Origin: Bifidobacterium animalis subsp. animalis ATCC 25527
GTDB taxonomy: Bacteria > Actinomycetota > Actinomycetes > Actinomycetales > Bifidobacteriaceae
Direction: 5' to 3'
Assembly (NCBI RefSeq): GCF_000260715.1
Contig: NC_017834.1
Location: 1,240,001-1,304,000 of the forward strand
Length of the DNA stretch: 64,000 nucleotides
The notes below the pieces were generated by a model. That model saw only the letters and a program-made list of their open reading frames with translations. It had not been told where the DNA came from and searched no databases. Of this stretch, positions 25,955-34,580 are shown piece after piece (position 1 is the stretch's first letter; the number at the start of each line of letters is the position of its first letter). Position numbers and translations under genes: made by a program.

Positions 25955-27118
25955 TCAGCTCAGATGCTCGAGCACCTCCAATGCCGAGTTCGCATAGAAT
26001 TCGGCACCGGTTTTCACCGCATCATCAAGCGCCACGAACTTCGGTGAGTGGAGGTCGGCACAACCTTCGGAACCATTCGATCCTATGAAGGCGAACAACA
26101 AGCGCGTGCGGCCCTCGTATTCCGCGAAATCCTCCCCTGCCATCGATGGGTGAATCGACTCGAGCTGCGCGTATTCCGGCACATGGTTCATGGCCAACGT
26201 CGCCAGATCCGGGTCGCTCACCAGCGGACGCTGGAAATCGTCCCACACATAGTCCACGGCAATATCGTAGGCGGCAGCCGTACTTTCGACGATCTGCCTG
26301 AATCGGCGTTCCGCCAGATTGCCGTCCTCACGGTGGAAGTAGCGTGCTGTTCCTTGGAATCCAGCCTCGGCTGGCACCACGTTCCACACGTCGCCGCCGT
26401 GTACCTCGGTCACCGAGACGACGAGTGGATGGAATGGCGAGGCATTGCGGCTCACAATGGTCTGCAGTGAAAGGATCATCGCCGCCATCGCCTCAAGCGG
26501 CCCGGTACCCCGGTGCGGATACCCGGCATGAGTGCCCTGTGCATGTAGGTTCACCCGGAATTTCACACATCCCGCCATCATGGGCTCCACGCCGACGGCA
26601 ATCTGACCGGGCTTATAATCGGGGTTGTTATGTGTGCCGATCATCGCGTCGAGGCCGTCGACCAATCCGGCATCGGCCACCGCACGCGCCCCCTGCCCGA
26701 GTTCTTCGGCCGGCTGGAACACCAATCGAATGGTCCCGTGGATCAGCTCCCGATGAGCCGCCAGCCAGAATGCCGCCCCCAGCAGTGATGTCATATGGAT
26801 GTCGTGGCCGCAGGCATGCATGACCCCTTCGTTCTCGGACGCGAAGTCGAGTCCGGAGTCCTCGTGCACGGGCAACGCGTCGATATCGGCACGCAAACCG
26901 ATCTGCGGTCCATCATGCTCTCCCCTGATCTCACCGATCACACCGGTGTCAAGCGGGTTGTCCAGCACCGTGATGCCGTGTGATTCGAGCAGATTGCGCA
27001 GCCTCCTGCTCGTCTCGAACTCCTTGAATGAACGTTCCGGATGCCGGTGGAGCTGGCGGCGAATGCCCAGCAGCTCATCGGTCAGTGCAATCTCGACATG
27101 CTCAATTTGGTCGGTCAT
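25955..27118 (-). CDS. M20 family amidohydrolase (hippurate hydrolase/N-acyl amino acid deacylase type)
   Basis: Di-metal peptidase-fold enzyme of 387 residues that removes acyl groups from amino acids or similar amides. Metal ligands are visible: MHACGHDIHMTS near residue 98, QPAEELGQGA near 134 (catalytic Glu), and GTHNNPDYKPGQ with its His near 160. A dimerisation insert covers the middle third and the C-terminal GEDFAEY motif is present. ATG at 27118 is set by GAAGGAGGGCAT; the frame extends 34 codons further up without a site. Substrate cannot be told. It follows metI by 106 bases on the same strand. Confidence 0.88.
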   Translation of the reverse strand: MTDQIEHVEIALTDELLGIRRQLHRHPERSFKEFETSRRLRNLLESHGITVLDNPLDTGVIGEIRGEHDGPQIGLRADIDALPVHEDSGLDFASENEGVMHACGHDIHMTSLLGAAFWLAAHRELIHGTIRLVFQPAEELGQGARAVADAGLVDGLDAMIGTHNNPDYKPGQIAVGVEPMMAGCVKFRVNLHAQGTHAGYPHRGTGPLEAMAAMILSLQTIVSRNASPFHPLVVSVTEVHGGDVWNVVPAEAGFQGTARYFHREDGNLAERRFRQIVESTAAAYDIAVDYVWDDFQRPLVSDPDLATLAMNHVPEYAQLESIHPSMAGEDFAEYEGRTRLLFAFIGSNGSEGCADLHSPKFVALDDAVKTGAEFYANSALEVLEHLS

Positions 27119-27223
27119 ATGCCCTCCTTCGAAGTCGGCAGCGAAGTCACGGAGGCCAATCCGTGTTGCCCATGTGGCATGGGCGCAATGCAAAAGGGGC
27201 GCCGAATTCGGGCGCCCCATCGT

Positions 27224-27934
27224 TCAGTTGTTCTGTGTGCGACGCAGCAGGTGCTTGGCGATCGCATTGGCAATCGATTGCACCACCTGCACGAGCAGGA
27301 TCATGATGATCACGGCGGTCCAGGTGACGGTCTGGTCGAACTTCTGGTAACCGTAGGCGATTGCGAAGTTACCCAGGCCGCCGCCGCCGATGTAGCCGGC
27401 CATCGCCGACATGTCGAGCACGCCGATGAACAGGAAGGCATAGGCGAGGATGAGTGGCGCCAAGGCCTCTGGAATCAGCACCGTGCGAATGATCGTGAAT
27501 TTCGAGGCGCCCATCGAACGTGCGGCCTCGATCACTCCCGGATCGACCGGCACGAGGTTCTGCTCGACCAGACGTGAGGTCGCGAAGGTGCACATCACGC
27601 ACATCGGGAAAATCGCCGCCGCGGTGCCGATCGACGTGCCGATCACCTTGATGGTGAGCGGCTGCATGGCGGCGAGGAAGATGATGAATGGAATCGGGCG
27701 GATGATGTTCACCAGAATGTCGAGAATGCGGTACACATACCGGTTCTCGAACAGGTTGCCCGGACGTGTGCCGTAGAGTATGACACCGAGAATGAGACCG
27801 AGGAAGCCTCCGACGACGATCGTGATGAGCACCATCTGCAACGTCTGCATAACGGATTGTCCGAGCAGGGGTCTCAAGACGCTCCAGTCACTGCGTGAGG
27901 CGAGGGTCGTCTGGTCGAATGCGAGAATATGCAT
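27224..27934 (-). CDS. metI: methionine-type ABC transporter permease
   Basis: Membrane permease of a D/L-methionine type uptake ABC transporter (MetI family). 236 residues, five or six hydrophobic helices, with the ABC-contact EAA-like loop EAARSMGASKFTIIRTVLIPEA near 150-170. ATG at 27934 overlaps the metN stop (TGATG), so it is translationally coupled to metN; a GTG one codon earlier is also in frame. It works with MetN and MetQ encoded upstream. Confidence 0.92.
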   Translation of the reverse strand: MHILAFDQTTLASRSDWSVLRPLLGQSVMQTLQMVLITIVVGGFLGLILGVILYGTRPGNLFENRYVYRILDILVNIIRPIPFIIFLAAMQPLTIKVIGTSIGTAAAIFPMCVMCTFATSRLVEQNLVPVDPGVIEAARSMGASKFTIIRTVLIPEALAPLILAYAFLFIGVLDMSAMAGYIGGGGLGNFAIAYGYQKFDQTVTWTAVIIMILLVQVVQSIANAIAKHLLRRTQNN

Positions 27935-29229
27935 CACTTCGTCTCCTTTCGCGCACCGTTCGCGTCATCGGACGCGACACGGGTGTCGGCTTGCGCTCCC
28001 GGGGTGTCCTGCCCGTTGATCCGGCTGACGGTGACCACATCGTCCACCTGCTCGAAATCAAGCGCGTTCGTATTCGCATAGTCGTCGGCGGCGCGATTCT
28101 CAGGGGCGGCAATTCCCGCTTGCTCCACCGCCGGCGCATAGTCGACCGGTTCCGCGGCCGTGCCGAAATCGACGATGTCGCTGTTTTCGGCGAGTTCGGC
28201 AAGGAACGGCCCCACTTCGGCCTCCGGCCCGTCGAAGGTGTAGGTGATCGCGCCGATTGCGACGCCCTGCACGGTGTCGATGCCGCCGTAGATGAGGTTG
28301 CTTGCCACGCCGTGCTTCGAGATGAGCTCGGAGATGTTCTGTCCGGAGGCCGGTATGCGTGTGTTCGCATTCTCGTCGTCGATGTCGTGCTGGCGCACAA
28401 TCACGGTGACGAGGCGGCCGCTCCAATCCCGATGCATCTGTTCGACGCGTGTCTCGTCTGGCAATCCCGACATGGCGGTGGCGATGAACCGCTTCGTCAC
28501 CTCCTCCTGCGGGGCGGCGAACACCCGGTACACGGTGCCTTTCTCGACGAGGCGCCCGCCGCTCATCACCGCGACATGGTGGGCAATCTGCTGCACGACG
28601 TTCATCTGGTGCGTGATGAGCACAATCGTCACGCCGAGCTGCTCATTGATCTTCCTGAGCAATTCAAGCACCTCGGTGGTCGTCTCGGGGTCGAGGGCGC
28701 TCGTCGCCTCGTCTGCGAGCAGGATCTTCGGATTCGTGGCGAGCGCGCGTGCGATGCCCACACGTTGTTTCTGGCCGCCGGAAAGCTGTGCCGGATACCT
28801 GTTCGCATGCTCGGAGAGGCCCACGAACTCGAGCAGCTCTTTGACCCGCTTGTCCTGATAGTCCTTGCGCCAGTGGTCGAGCTGCAGCGGATAGGCCACG
28901 TTCTGCGCAACGGTCTTCGTGGAGAACAGGTTGAACTGCTGGAAGATCATGCCGATCTTCTGTCGTACCGCACGCAGTTTCGACTCGCTCATGCCCGAGA
29001 CCTGCTGGCCCATCACCGTCACCGTGCCGCTTGTCGGCTTCTCGAGGGCGTTGATCATGCGCACCAGCGTGGATTTGCCGGCTCCCGAATAGCCGATGAT
29101 GCCGTAGATGTCGCCCTCGTCAATGGACAGTGTGACATCGTCGACCGCTTTCGTCTGCTTCTTGCCACGCCCGGCATACACCTTGCTCACGTGGTCGAAT
29201 TCGATGATGGCGTTCTTCTCTTGCGTCAT
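27934..29229 (-). CDS. metN: methionine-type ABC transporter ATP-binding protein
   Basis: ATPase of the importer. 431 residues, clearly longer than the roughly 340 usual for MetN. Walker A GYSGAGKST at 46-54, signature LSGGQKQRVGIARAL near 146, Walker B ILLADEATSALD near 167 and the H-loop VLITHQMNVV follow in order. A NIL regulatory domain (about 265-350) binds methionine and inhibits transport in relatives. The extra C-terminal 75 residues are acidic, Ala-rich and without a recognised domain. SD AGAGGGAA precedes the ATG. Downstream of metQ, overlapping metI. Confidence 0.92.
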   Translation of the reverse strand: MTQEKNAIIEFDHVSKVYAGRGKKQTKAVDDVTLSIDEGDIYGIIGYSGAGKSTLVRMINALEKPTSGTVTVMGQQVSGMSESKLRAVRQKIGMIFQQFNLFSTKTVAQNVAYPLQLDHWRKDYQDKRVKELLEFVGLSEHANRYPAQLSGGQKQRVGIARALATNPKILLADEATSALDPETTTEVLELLRKINEQLGVTIVLITHQMNVVQQIAHHVAVMSGGRLVEKGTVYRVFAAPQEEVTKRFIATAMSGLPDETRVEQMHRDWSGRLVTVIVRQHDIDDENANTRIPASGQNISELISKHGVASNLIYGGIDTVQGVAIGAITYTFDGPEAEVGPFLAELAENSDIVDFGTAAEPVDYAPAVEQAGIAAPENRAADDYANTNALDFEQVDDVVTVSRINGQDTPGAQADTRVASDDANGARKETK

Positions 29230-29343
29230 TTCCCTCTAACTTCTCCGTTTACGTCGAGGTTCCGTCCGATGCCTGCACTGCGGCCGGATACTCGCATATG
29301 GTAGCGCGACCCAATGGCGAGTGTGTGAACGTCGTGCATATGG

Positions 29344-29377
29344 GAGCAGGTTGGGAATAGCTCTCCCCAACCTGCTC
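29344..29377 (-). terminator. 12-bp hairpin between metQ and metN
   Basis: GAGCAGGTTGGG (29344-29355) pairs perfectly with CCCAACCTGCTC (29366-29377) around a 10-base loop, 38 bases after the metQ stop. No T run follows on the minus strand, so it may stabilise or process the metQ transcript rather than end all transcription into metNI. Confidence 0.55.
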
Positions 29378-29414
29378 ATTGTGTTCAGCGATCTGCAGCC
29401 ACGCTATGAAGGGC

Positions 29415-30413
29415 TCACTTGTTCTTGATGTCCGTCTCGATCTGCTTCAGATAGCTCGCCAGCTCCTGCTGCGAGAACTTGTCGGCGAACACCGCGGTGC
29501 CGCCGGACTCCTCCTGCAGGGCGTCGAGGACCGGCTTCGTCTGGTAGATCTCCACGCACTTCTTATACACCTCGTTGTTCACGTCGTCGGCGCGCACGGC
29601 GAAGATGTTGATGTATGGGCGCGCCTCCTCGGATTCGGCGTTGTCCTGGTAGATCGCATCGGTGGGCTTGAGCCCCGCGTCCGCCACATAGTCGTTGTTG
29701 ATGACGCCCGCGGACAGATCGTCGCCGCCCGCCTTGAGCGTGTTGGCGATCTGCTCGGCCTTCATCGGCACGACCTTGACCTTCGACTTCGCCTCATCGA
29801 TGTCCTGCGGAATCGTGAACGCCGTCCAGTCGCCTTTCAGCGTGACGACGCCGGCGGCCTTGAGCACGCCGATCGCACGAGCCTGGTTCGTCTCGTCGTT
29901 CGGAATGGCGACGGTGGAGCCAGCCGGCAGGTCCTTGATGTCGGTGTACCTCGGCTTGCCGTCCTTGTCGAACGTGGAGTAGACACCGAGCGGGTAGATG
30001 GCGACGCCGCCGAGCGGCTGCAGGTTCTGCTTGTTCTGCACATTGTAGTTGGCCAAGTAGAGCAGGTGCTGGAACTCGTTCATGTCGAGGTCGCCCTGCG
30101 CCAGCGCCGGATTCTCGCTCGTGTAGTCCTGGAAGTCCTTGATCTGCACGTACACGCCCTGCTGCTCGGCCTGCTTGGTGAACTCCACCCACTGCGGATC
30201 GGTGGCGCCGACCACGCCGATCACCACCGGGTTGTTCTTGGAGCCCTTCGGCGAATCGTCGTTCTTGTTCACCGCGCGCATGCCGAATACGATGGCGAGC
30301 ACGATCGCCACCACGACCACCACGGCGATGACGATGTTGCGTGTGGTGTGGTTGACGCGCACCGGTTCCTCCGGTGTGTTCGGAGCGGTTGGCTGCGTGT
30401 TGTTCGAAGTCAT
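29415..30413 (-). CDS. metQ: MetQ/NlpA family substrate-binding protein, membrane-anchored
   Basis: Solute-binding component of the importer. 332 residues. After a polar N-terminus, one strongly hydrophobic helix (about residues 26-46) is followed by the NlpA-type binding fold (VVIGVVGATDPQW, then VYVQIKDFQDYTSENPAL). ATG at 30413 is preceded by AGAGGAC. Oddity: MetQ proteins normally carry a lipobox cysteine, but no LxxC is present here, so the protein seems held by an uncleaved signal anchor. Substrate (methionine or a related amino acid) is inferred from family and from MetN/MetI. Confidence 0.88.
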   Translation of the reverse strand: MTSNNTQPTAPNTPEEPVRVNHTTRNIVIAVVVVVAIVLAIVFGMRAVNKNDDSPKGSKNNPVVIGVVGATDPQWVEFTKQAEQQGVYVQIKDFQDYTSENPALAQGDLDMNEFQHLLYLANYNVQNKQNLQPLGGVAIYPLGVYSTFDKDGKPRYTDIKDLPAGSTVAIPNDETNQARAIGVLKAAGVVTLKGDWTAFTIPQDIDEAKSKVKVVPMKAEQIANTLKAGGDDLSAGVINNDYVADAGLKPTDAIYQDNAESEEARPYINIFAVRADDVNNEVYKKCVEIYQTKPVLDALQEESGGTAVFADKFSQQELASYLKQIETDIKNK

Positions 30414-30627
30414 TGCCTTGTCCTCTGTTGTTCCTCTGTTGCTGTTCTCTGTGTGATCTGCCGGAAGATTCCCTCTCCCGAACACCGTGTTCAACCATAC
30501 GGCATGGGTGTCATGAACTCACGCGTGTTGTTATCGAATCTGCTTATAGTGCGCGCAAACCGAACCGGCCTAAGCGCTCACGGAAAACCTGACACCCGTT
30601 AGTCGCCCTGTGCTACGGTAAGAGGCT

Positions 30628-31167
30628 ATGAGCACTATTATCATGCACACCTCCGAAGGTGATATCAAGATCAATCTGTTCGACGAGCAGGCACCGAAGA
30701 CCGTGGAGAACTTCCTCGGCCTGGCCAGCGGCAAGAAGGAGTGGACCGATCCGTTCACCGGCAAGCCGAGCCATGAGGCCTTCTACGATGGCCTCACCTT
30801 CCACCGCATCATCAAGGATTTCATGATCCAGGGCGGTTGCCCGCTGGGCACCGGCACCGGCGGCCCGGGCTATGACTTCGACGACGAGATCGACCCGTCG
30901 CTCAAGTTCGACAAGCCGTATCTGCTGGCCATGGCCAACGCCGGCCTGCGCCGCGGCGCCGACGGCAAGATCCACGGCACTAATGGCTCGCAGTTCTTCA
31001 TCACCACCGTGCCGACCCCGTGGCTCAACGGCCACCATACGATCTTCGGCGAGGTCGCCGATGAGGCCTCCCGCGCTGTGGTCGCCACCATTGACGGTGT
31101 GGCCACGGACGCGCAGGATCGCCCGCTCGAGCCGGTCATGATCGAGGGCATCGAGATCGTCGACTGA
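30628..31167 (+). CDS. peptidyl-prolyl cis-trans isomerase (cyclophilin type)
   Basis: Cytoplasmic cyclophilin of 179 residues, no signal peptide. The core has FHRIIKDFMIQGGCPLGTGTGGPGY near residues 52-76, FFITTVPTPWLNGHHTIFGEV near 128-148, and a C-terminal VMIEGIEIVD. The FHRII/DFMIQGG and TPWLNGHHTIFG motifs supply the catalytic Arg and substrate pocket. SD AGAGG before the ATG. It is divergent from metQ (214 bases apart) and ends at a 40-base perfect palindrome shared with rel. Confidence 0.94.
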   Translation: MSTIIMHTSEGDIKINLFDEQAPKTVENFLGLASGKKEWTDPFTGKPSHEAFYDGLTFHRIIKDFMIQGGCPLGTGTGGPGYDFDDEIDPSLKFDKPYLLAMANAGLRRGADGKIHGTNGSQFFITTVPTPWLNGHHTIFGEVADEASRAVVATIDGVATDAQDRPLEPVMIEGIEIVD

Positions 31168-31186
31168 TTCGACCCACCTGCATCCC

Positions 31187-31226
31187 CAATGGGGGCGGCC
31201 TTCCACGTGGAAGGCCGCCCCCATTG
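31187..31226. terminator. 40-base perfect palindrome, bidirectional terminator (ppi/rel)
   Basis: The sequence reads the same on both strands over 40 bases, with 20-base half-sites meeting at CAC|GTG. It starts 19 bases after the cyclophilin stop and ends 32 bases before the rel stop, so it can form the same hairpin in both convergent transcripts. Confidence 0.8.
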
Positions 31227-31258
31227 TCGTTTCATCTCATATGGTGCATGCCGTGGGA

Positions 31259-33595
31259 CTAGTCACGGTAATGGTCGCGCATCCGGCGCATGCGCGGCTC
31301 GCTGGAGTCCTTTGCACCGGTGATGCGGTACACGTCGAAGACGCCATCGATCTTGCGCACCGCCGACAGCAGCGTGTTCAGGTGCCCCGGGTCGGCCATC
31401 TCGAAGCTGAACTGGCTCGTTGCCACACGATCGGAACCAGTGGCGATCGTGCCGGAGAGAATGTTGACGCCATGGTCGGAAAGCACGCGGGTCACATCGC
31501 TCAGCAGATGAGGCCGATCGAGCGCCTCCACCTGGATCTTCACCATGAACAGACCCTTGTTGCTCGTCCAGGAGACGTCAACGACACGTTCCGGCTCGCG
31601 TTTCCTCAGGTTGATCATGTTCAGGCAGTCGACGCGATGCACTGAGACACCCTCGTTGCGGGTGATGAAGCCGATGATGTTGTCGCCCGGCACCGGCATG
31701 CAGCAATGCGCGAGCTTGACCCACACGTCGGTGACACCCCTGACGGCGATCCCCGGGGTGTTGCCCTTCGACTTCGAAGCCTGCGTGGGCCGCAGCGGCA
31801 AGAGCTCCTGCTCGGCCTCCTCGGCCACTTCGTTCGTTCCCGCGTCTTTGACCAGGTGGGTGATCACATTCTGCGTGGACACCTGCCCCTCGCCTATCGC
31901 CGCGAGCACGGCATCGGCATTCGGCAGGTTGAGATCGTCGGCAACGCCCACAAGCGCCTCCAGCGTGAGCAATGCGGAGACCGGTAGGTTGCGCTTGCGC
32001 ATCGCACGCGTGAGTTCGTCGCGCCCCTCCTCAATCGACTCGGAGCGACGTTCCTTACTGAACCATTGGCGAATCTTGTTGCGTGCCTTCGGACTTTTGA
32101 CGAAGCTCAACCAGTCACGGGACGGGCCGGCGGTGTCGGATTTCGACGTGAGCACCTCGACGGTGTCGCCATTCTCCAGCTTGGTGTCGAGGGGGACCAA
32201 GCGCCCGTTCACACGCGCGCCCATCGTGCGGTGACCGACCTCGGTGTGCACGTTGTATGCGAAGTCGACCGGCGTGGCATCGGCCGGCAGCGAGACGATC
32301 TTGCCCTTGGGGGTGAATACGTACACCTCCGCGGAACCGAGGTCGTCTTTGAGAGAGCCGAGGAACTCGCTGGAATCCGGGGTCTCGCTCGTCCAGTCGG
32401 CGAGCTGCTGGATCCATTGCAGATTGTCCTTCTCCTCGAGGTTCCTGTCCCCGCGCTTGAGATCGGACTTGTCGGGAGCGCTCAACGCACGGCCCGCCTG
32501 ACCGTTCGCCTTGTATTTCCAATGGGCGGCGATGCCGAATTCGGCGCGCCGGTGCATGTCCCACGTGCGAATCTGAATCTCCACCGGCTTGCCGCCAGGT
32601 CCCATCACCGTCGTATGCAGGCTCTGGTACATGTTGAGCTTCGGCATCGCGATGTAGTCCTTGAACCGCCCGGGAACCGGGCTCCAGCGTGCATGCACGG
32701 CACCGAGCACGGCATAGCAGTCGCGAATCGAATCGACGATGATGCGCACGCCCACCAGATCGTAGATGTCAGAGAAATCATGGCCGCGCACGATCATCTT
32801 CTGGTAGATCGAGAAGTAGTCCTTCGGGCGGCCGGTCACATAGGCGTCGATGTGCGCGTCGTCGAGATCCTCGTGGATCTCCTCGATGATCTGCTTCAGG
32901 TACACGTCGCGCTGACCGGCACGACGTTCGACGAGCACGACGATCTCGTTGTAGATCTTCGGATAGAGCACCTTGAAGCTCAGTTCCTCGAGCTCGGTTT
33001 TGATGGCGTTCATGCCGAGGCGATTGGCGAGCGGCGCATAGACGTCAAGCGTCTCGCGGGCCTTCTTCTGTGCGCTGGAGGGCTTGACGTAGCGCCAGGT
33101 GCGGGCATTGTGCACACGGTCGGCGAGCTTGACGACGAGCACGCGCACATCGCGGCTCATCGCAACGACCATCTTGCGGATCGTCTCGGCCTGCGCCGAA
33201 TCGCCATAGTCCATCTTCGTCAGCTTGGTCACGCCGTCGACCAGACCGGCCACTGTGTCGCCGAACTCGGCGCGGCACTCATCGAGGGTATAGTCGGTGT
33301 CTTCCACGGTATCGTGGAGCAATCCCGCGGCGACGACGCCAGGGCCCATGCCGAGGTCGGCCAGAATCTGCGCCACTGCCAACGGATGAATGATGTACGG
33401 CTCGCCGGAACGGCGGCGTTGCTCGGCATGCTGGATCACCGCGCGGGTGTAGGCGCGTGACAGAATCTCCATGTCCTCATCGGGATGATGCTGTCGGCAC
33501 ATCGCCTCGATCGGCGCCAGGGGGTCAAGTGGATTCGGGCTGATCTCACAGCCCAGCATGTTGGCGGGGCGCAGATCCTCTTCATGCTCGCTCAT
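31259..33595 (-). CDS. relA: bifunctional (p)ppGpp synthetase/hydrolase Rel
   Basis: Makes and degrades the alarmone ppGpp. 778 residues, the full-length RelA/SpoT layout. The HD hydrolase domain has GLLHDTVEDTDYT near residue 92. The synthetase domain (about 255-370) contains YQSLHTTV. TGS (about 410-470), a helical/zinc-finger region with AHCCMPVPGD near 640, and a C-terminal ACT domain follow. ATG at 33595 is set by AAGGAGGG; a TTG three codons earlier is also open. As the only Rel seen here it probably does both reactions. Convergent with the cyclophilin gene. Confidence 0.96.
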   Translation of the reverse strand: MSEHEEDLRPANMLGCEISPNPLDPLAPIEAMCRQHHPDEDMEILSRAYTRAVIQHAEQRRRSGEPYIIHPLAVAQILADLGMGPGVVAAGLLHDTVEDTDYTLDECRAEFGDTVAGLVDGVTKLTKMDYGDSAQAETIRKMVVAMSRDVRVLVVKLADRVHNARTWRYVKPSSAQKKARETLDVYAPLANRLGMNAIKTELEELSFKVLYPKIYNEIVVLVERRAGQRDVYLKQIIEEIHEDLDDAHIDAYVTGRPKDYFSIYQKMIVRGHDFSDIYDLVGVRIIVDSIRDCYAVLGAVHARWSPVPGRFKDYIAMPKLNMYQSLHTTVMGPGGKPVEIQIRTWDMHRRAEFGIAAHWKYKANGQAGRALSAPDKSDLKRGDRNLEEKDNLQWIQQLADWTSETPDSSEFLGSLKDDLGSAEVYVFTPKGKIVSLPADATPVDFAYNVHTEVGHRTMGARVNGRLVPLDTKLENGDTVEVLTSKSDTAGPSRDWLSFVKSPKARNKIRQWFSKERRSESIEEGRDELTRAMRKRNLPVSALLTLEALVGVADDLNLPNADAVLAAIGEGQVSTQNVITHLVKDAGTNEVAEEAEQELLPLRPTQASKSKGNTPGIAVRGVTDVWVKLAHCCMPVPGDNIIGFITRNEGVSVHRVDCLNMINLRKREPERVVDVSWTSNKGLFMVKIQVEALDRPHLLSDVTRVLSDHGVNILSGTIATGSDRVATSQFSFEMADPGHLNTLLSAVRKIDGVFDVYRITGAKDSSEPRMRRMRDHYRD

Positions 33596-33693
33596 CGCTC
33601 TCAACCCTCCTTGCTCGCATCTGATATGGATTTGAGATTAGTCGTTTTGCCTCCGAAATGCACATCGCGCATCCATGCGTGAAGATACGCGCG

Positions 33694-34161
33694 TCACACT
33701 CCGCTCGAGCCGAACCCACGCTCGGCGCGGTCGGAACCCGGCAATACGGACGCCTCGATGAATTCGGCCTGCACATAGCGCTGAATCACCAGTTGCGCAA
33801 TACGGTCGCCCGGTTCGAACACCGCGGTGTGTTCCGGATCGAGATTGATCAACGGCACCTTGATCTCACCGCGATATCCGGCATCTATGGTCCCCGGCGC
33901 ATTGAGCACCGTCACTCCCTGCTTCACGGCCAACCCCGATCGCGGGTGCACGAGACCGACGTAGCCGGCCGGCAATGCGATACGTACACCGGTTGGGACC
34001 AGTGCACGCTGGAAAGGCCCCAACTCCACATGTGCAGTCGTCACAAGATCCGCACCGGCGTCCCCCGCATGCATGTAATGCAACTCCACCGGCTGTGCCG
34101 GATTGACCGGTGCGACTAATACCTCGGTGCGCTCCGGCTCCACATATGCCTCGTCGAACAT
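33694..34161 (-). CDS. dut: dUTP diphosphatase
   Basis: Trimeric dUTPase that removes dUTP and provides dUMP for dTMP synthesis. About 155 residues. The five family motifs can be followed: AGDAGADL, HPRSGLAVK, GTIDAGYRGEIKV, GDRIAQLVI and the C-terminal GFGSSG arm. Start is uncertain: ATG at 34161 overlaps the stop of the upstream gene (TGATG), while in-frame ATGs at 34173 and 34182 lie inside that gene's end; AAGGA sits around there too. Coupled to the DUF4193 gene. Confidence 0.92.
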   Translation of the reverse strand: MFDEAYVEPERTEVLVAPVNPAQPVELHYMHAGDAGADLVTTAHVELGPFQRALVPTGVRIALPAGYVGLVHPRSGLAVKQGVTVLNAPGTIDAGYRGEIKVPLINLDPEHTAVFEPGDRIAQLVIQRYVQAEFIEASVLPGSDRAERGFGSSGV

Positions 34162-34454
34162 CAGGCGGCGCATTCCTTGCATACCGGCTGGCCATCAGGT
34201 GTGGTGTACGCCAACTGGCTGCGATGCTTCACCAGGAAACATTCCGAACAGATGAACTCATCACCCTGCATGGGGATCACGGTGACCGATGCGTCCTCAT
34301 TGCTCAGATCCGCACCCGGCAGCTCGTAATCCTCGGCGATGGCGTTCTCGTCGTCATCCATGTCGTTCGAGGCATTCTGCGAGCTCTTGCCGAGCGCCTG
34401 GAGCGACTCCTCGTCCTCGTCCTTGCTGCGCGGGGAATCATAGTCCTGTGCCAT
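34161..34454 (-). CDS. DUF4193 family zinc-ribbon protein
   Basis: 97-residue protein conserved across actinobacteria, function unknown. An acidic N-terminal half (DEDEESLQAL, DMDDDENAI) is followed by a C-terminal zinc-binding-like region with CSEC and CKEC pairs (FICSECFLVKHRSQLAY, then PVCKECAA). SD AGGA before the ATG. In other actinobacteria it is also found beside dut, consistent with the overlap here. The role may be in transcription or nucleotide metabolism, but nothing proves it. Confidence 0.85.
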   Translation of the reverse strand: MAQDYDSPRSKDEDEESLQALGKSSQNASNDMDDDENAIAEDYELPGADLSNEDASVTVIPMQGDEFICSECFLVKHRSQLAYTTPDGQPVCKECAA

Positions 34455-34580
34455 GAGAGGATTCCTTTCGTTACGTGTTTTTACGTACCCGTATTAACGT
34501 GTAATACTACGCAAGTATTCCCCGCATAGGATACACGATTTGGCAACACCGTAAAATCCGACACGAGGGGCACAATGTAA

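Noticed and set aside
32066-33460. A 464-residue plus-strand frame opposite rel
   Set aside because: Shadow of the Rel gene, with no ribosome site or family resemblance; the minus strand carries clear HD and synthetase motifs.
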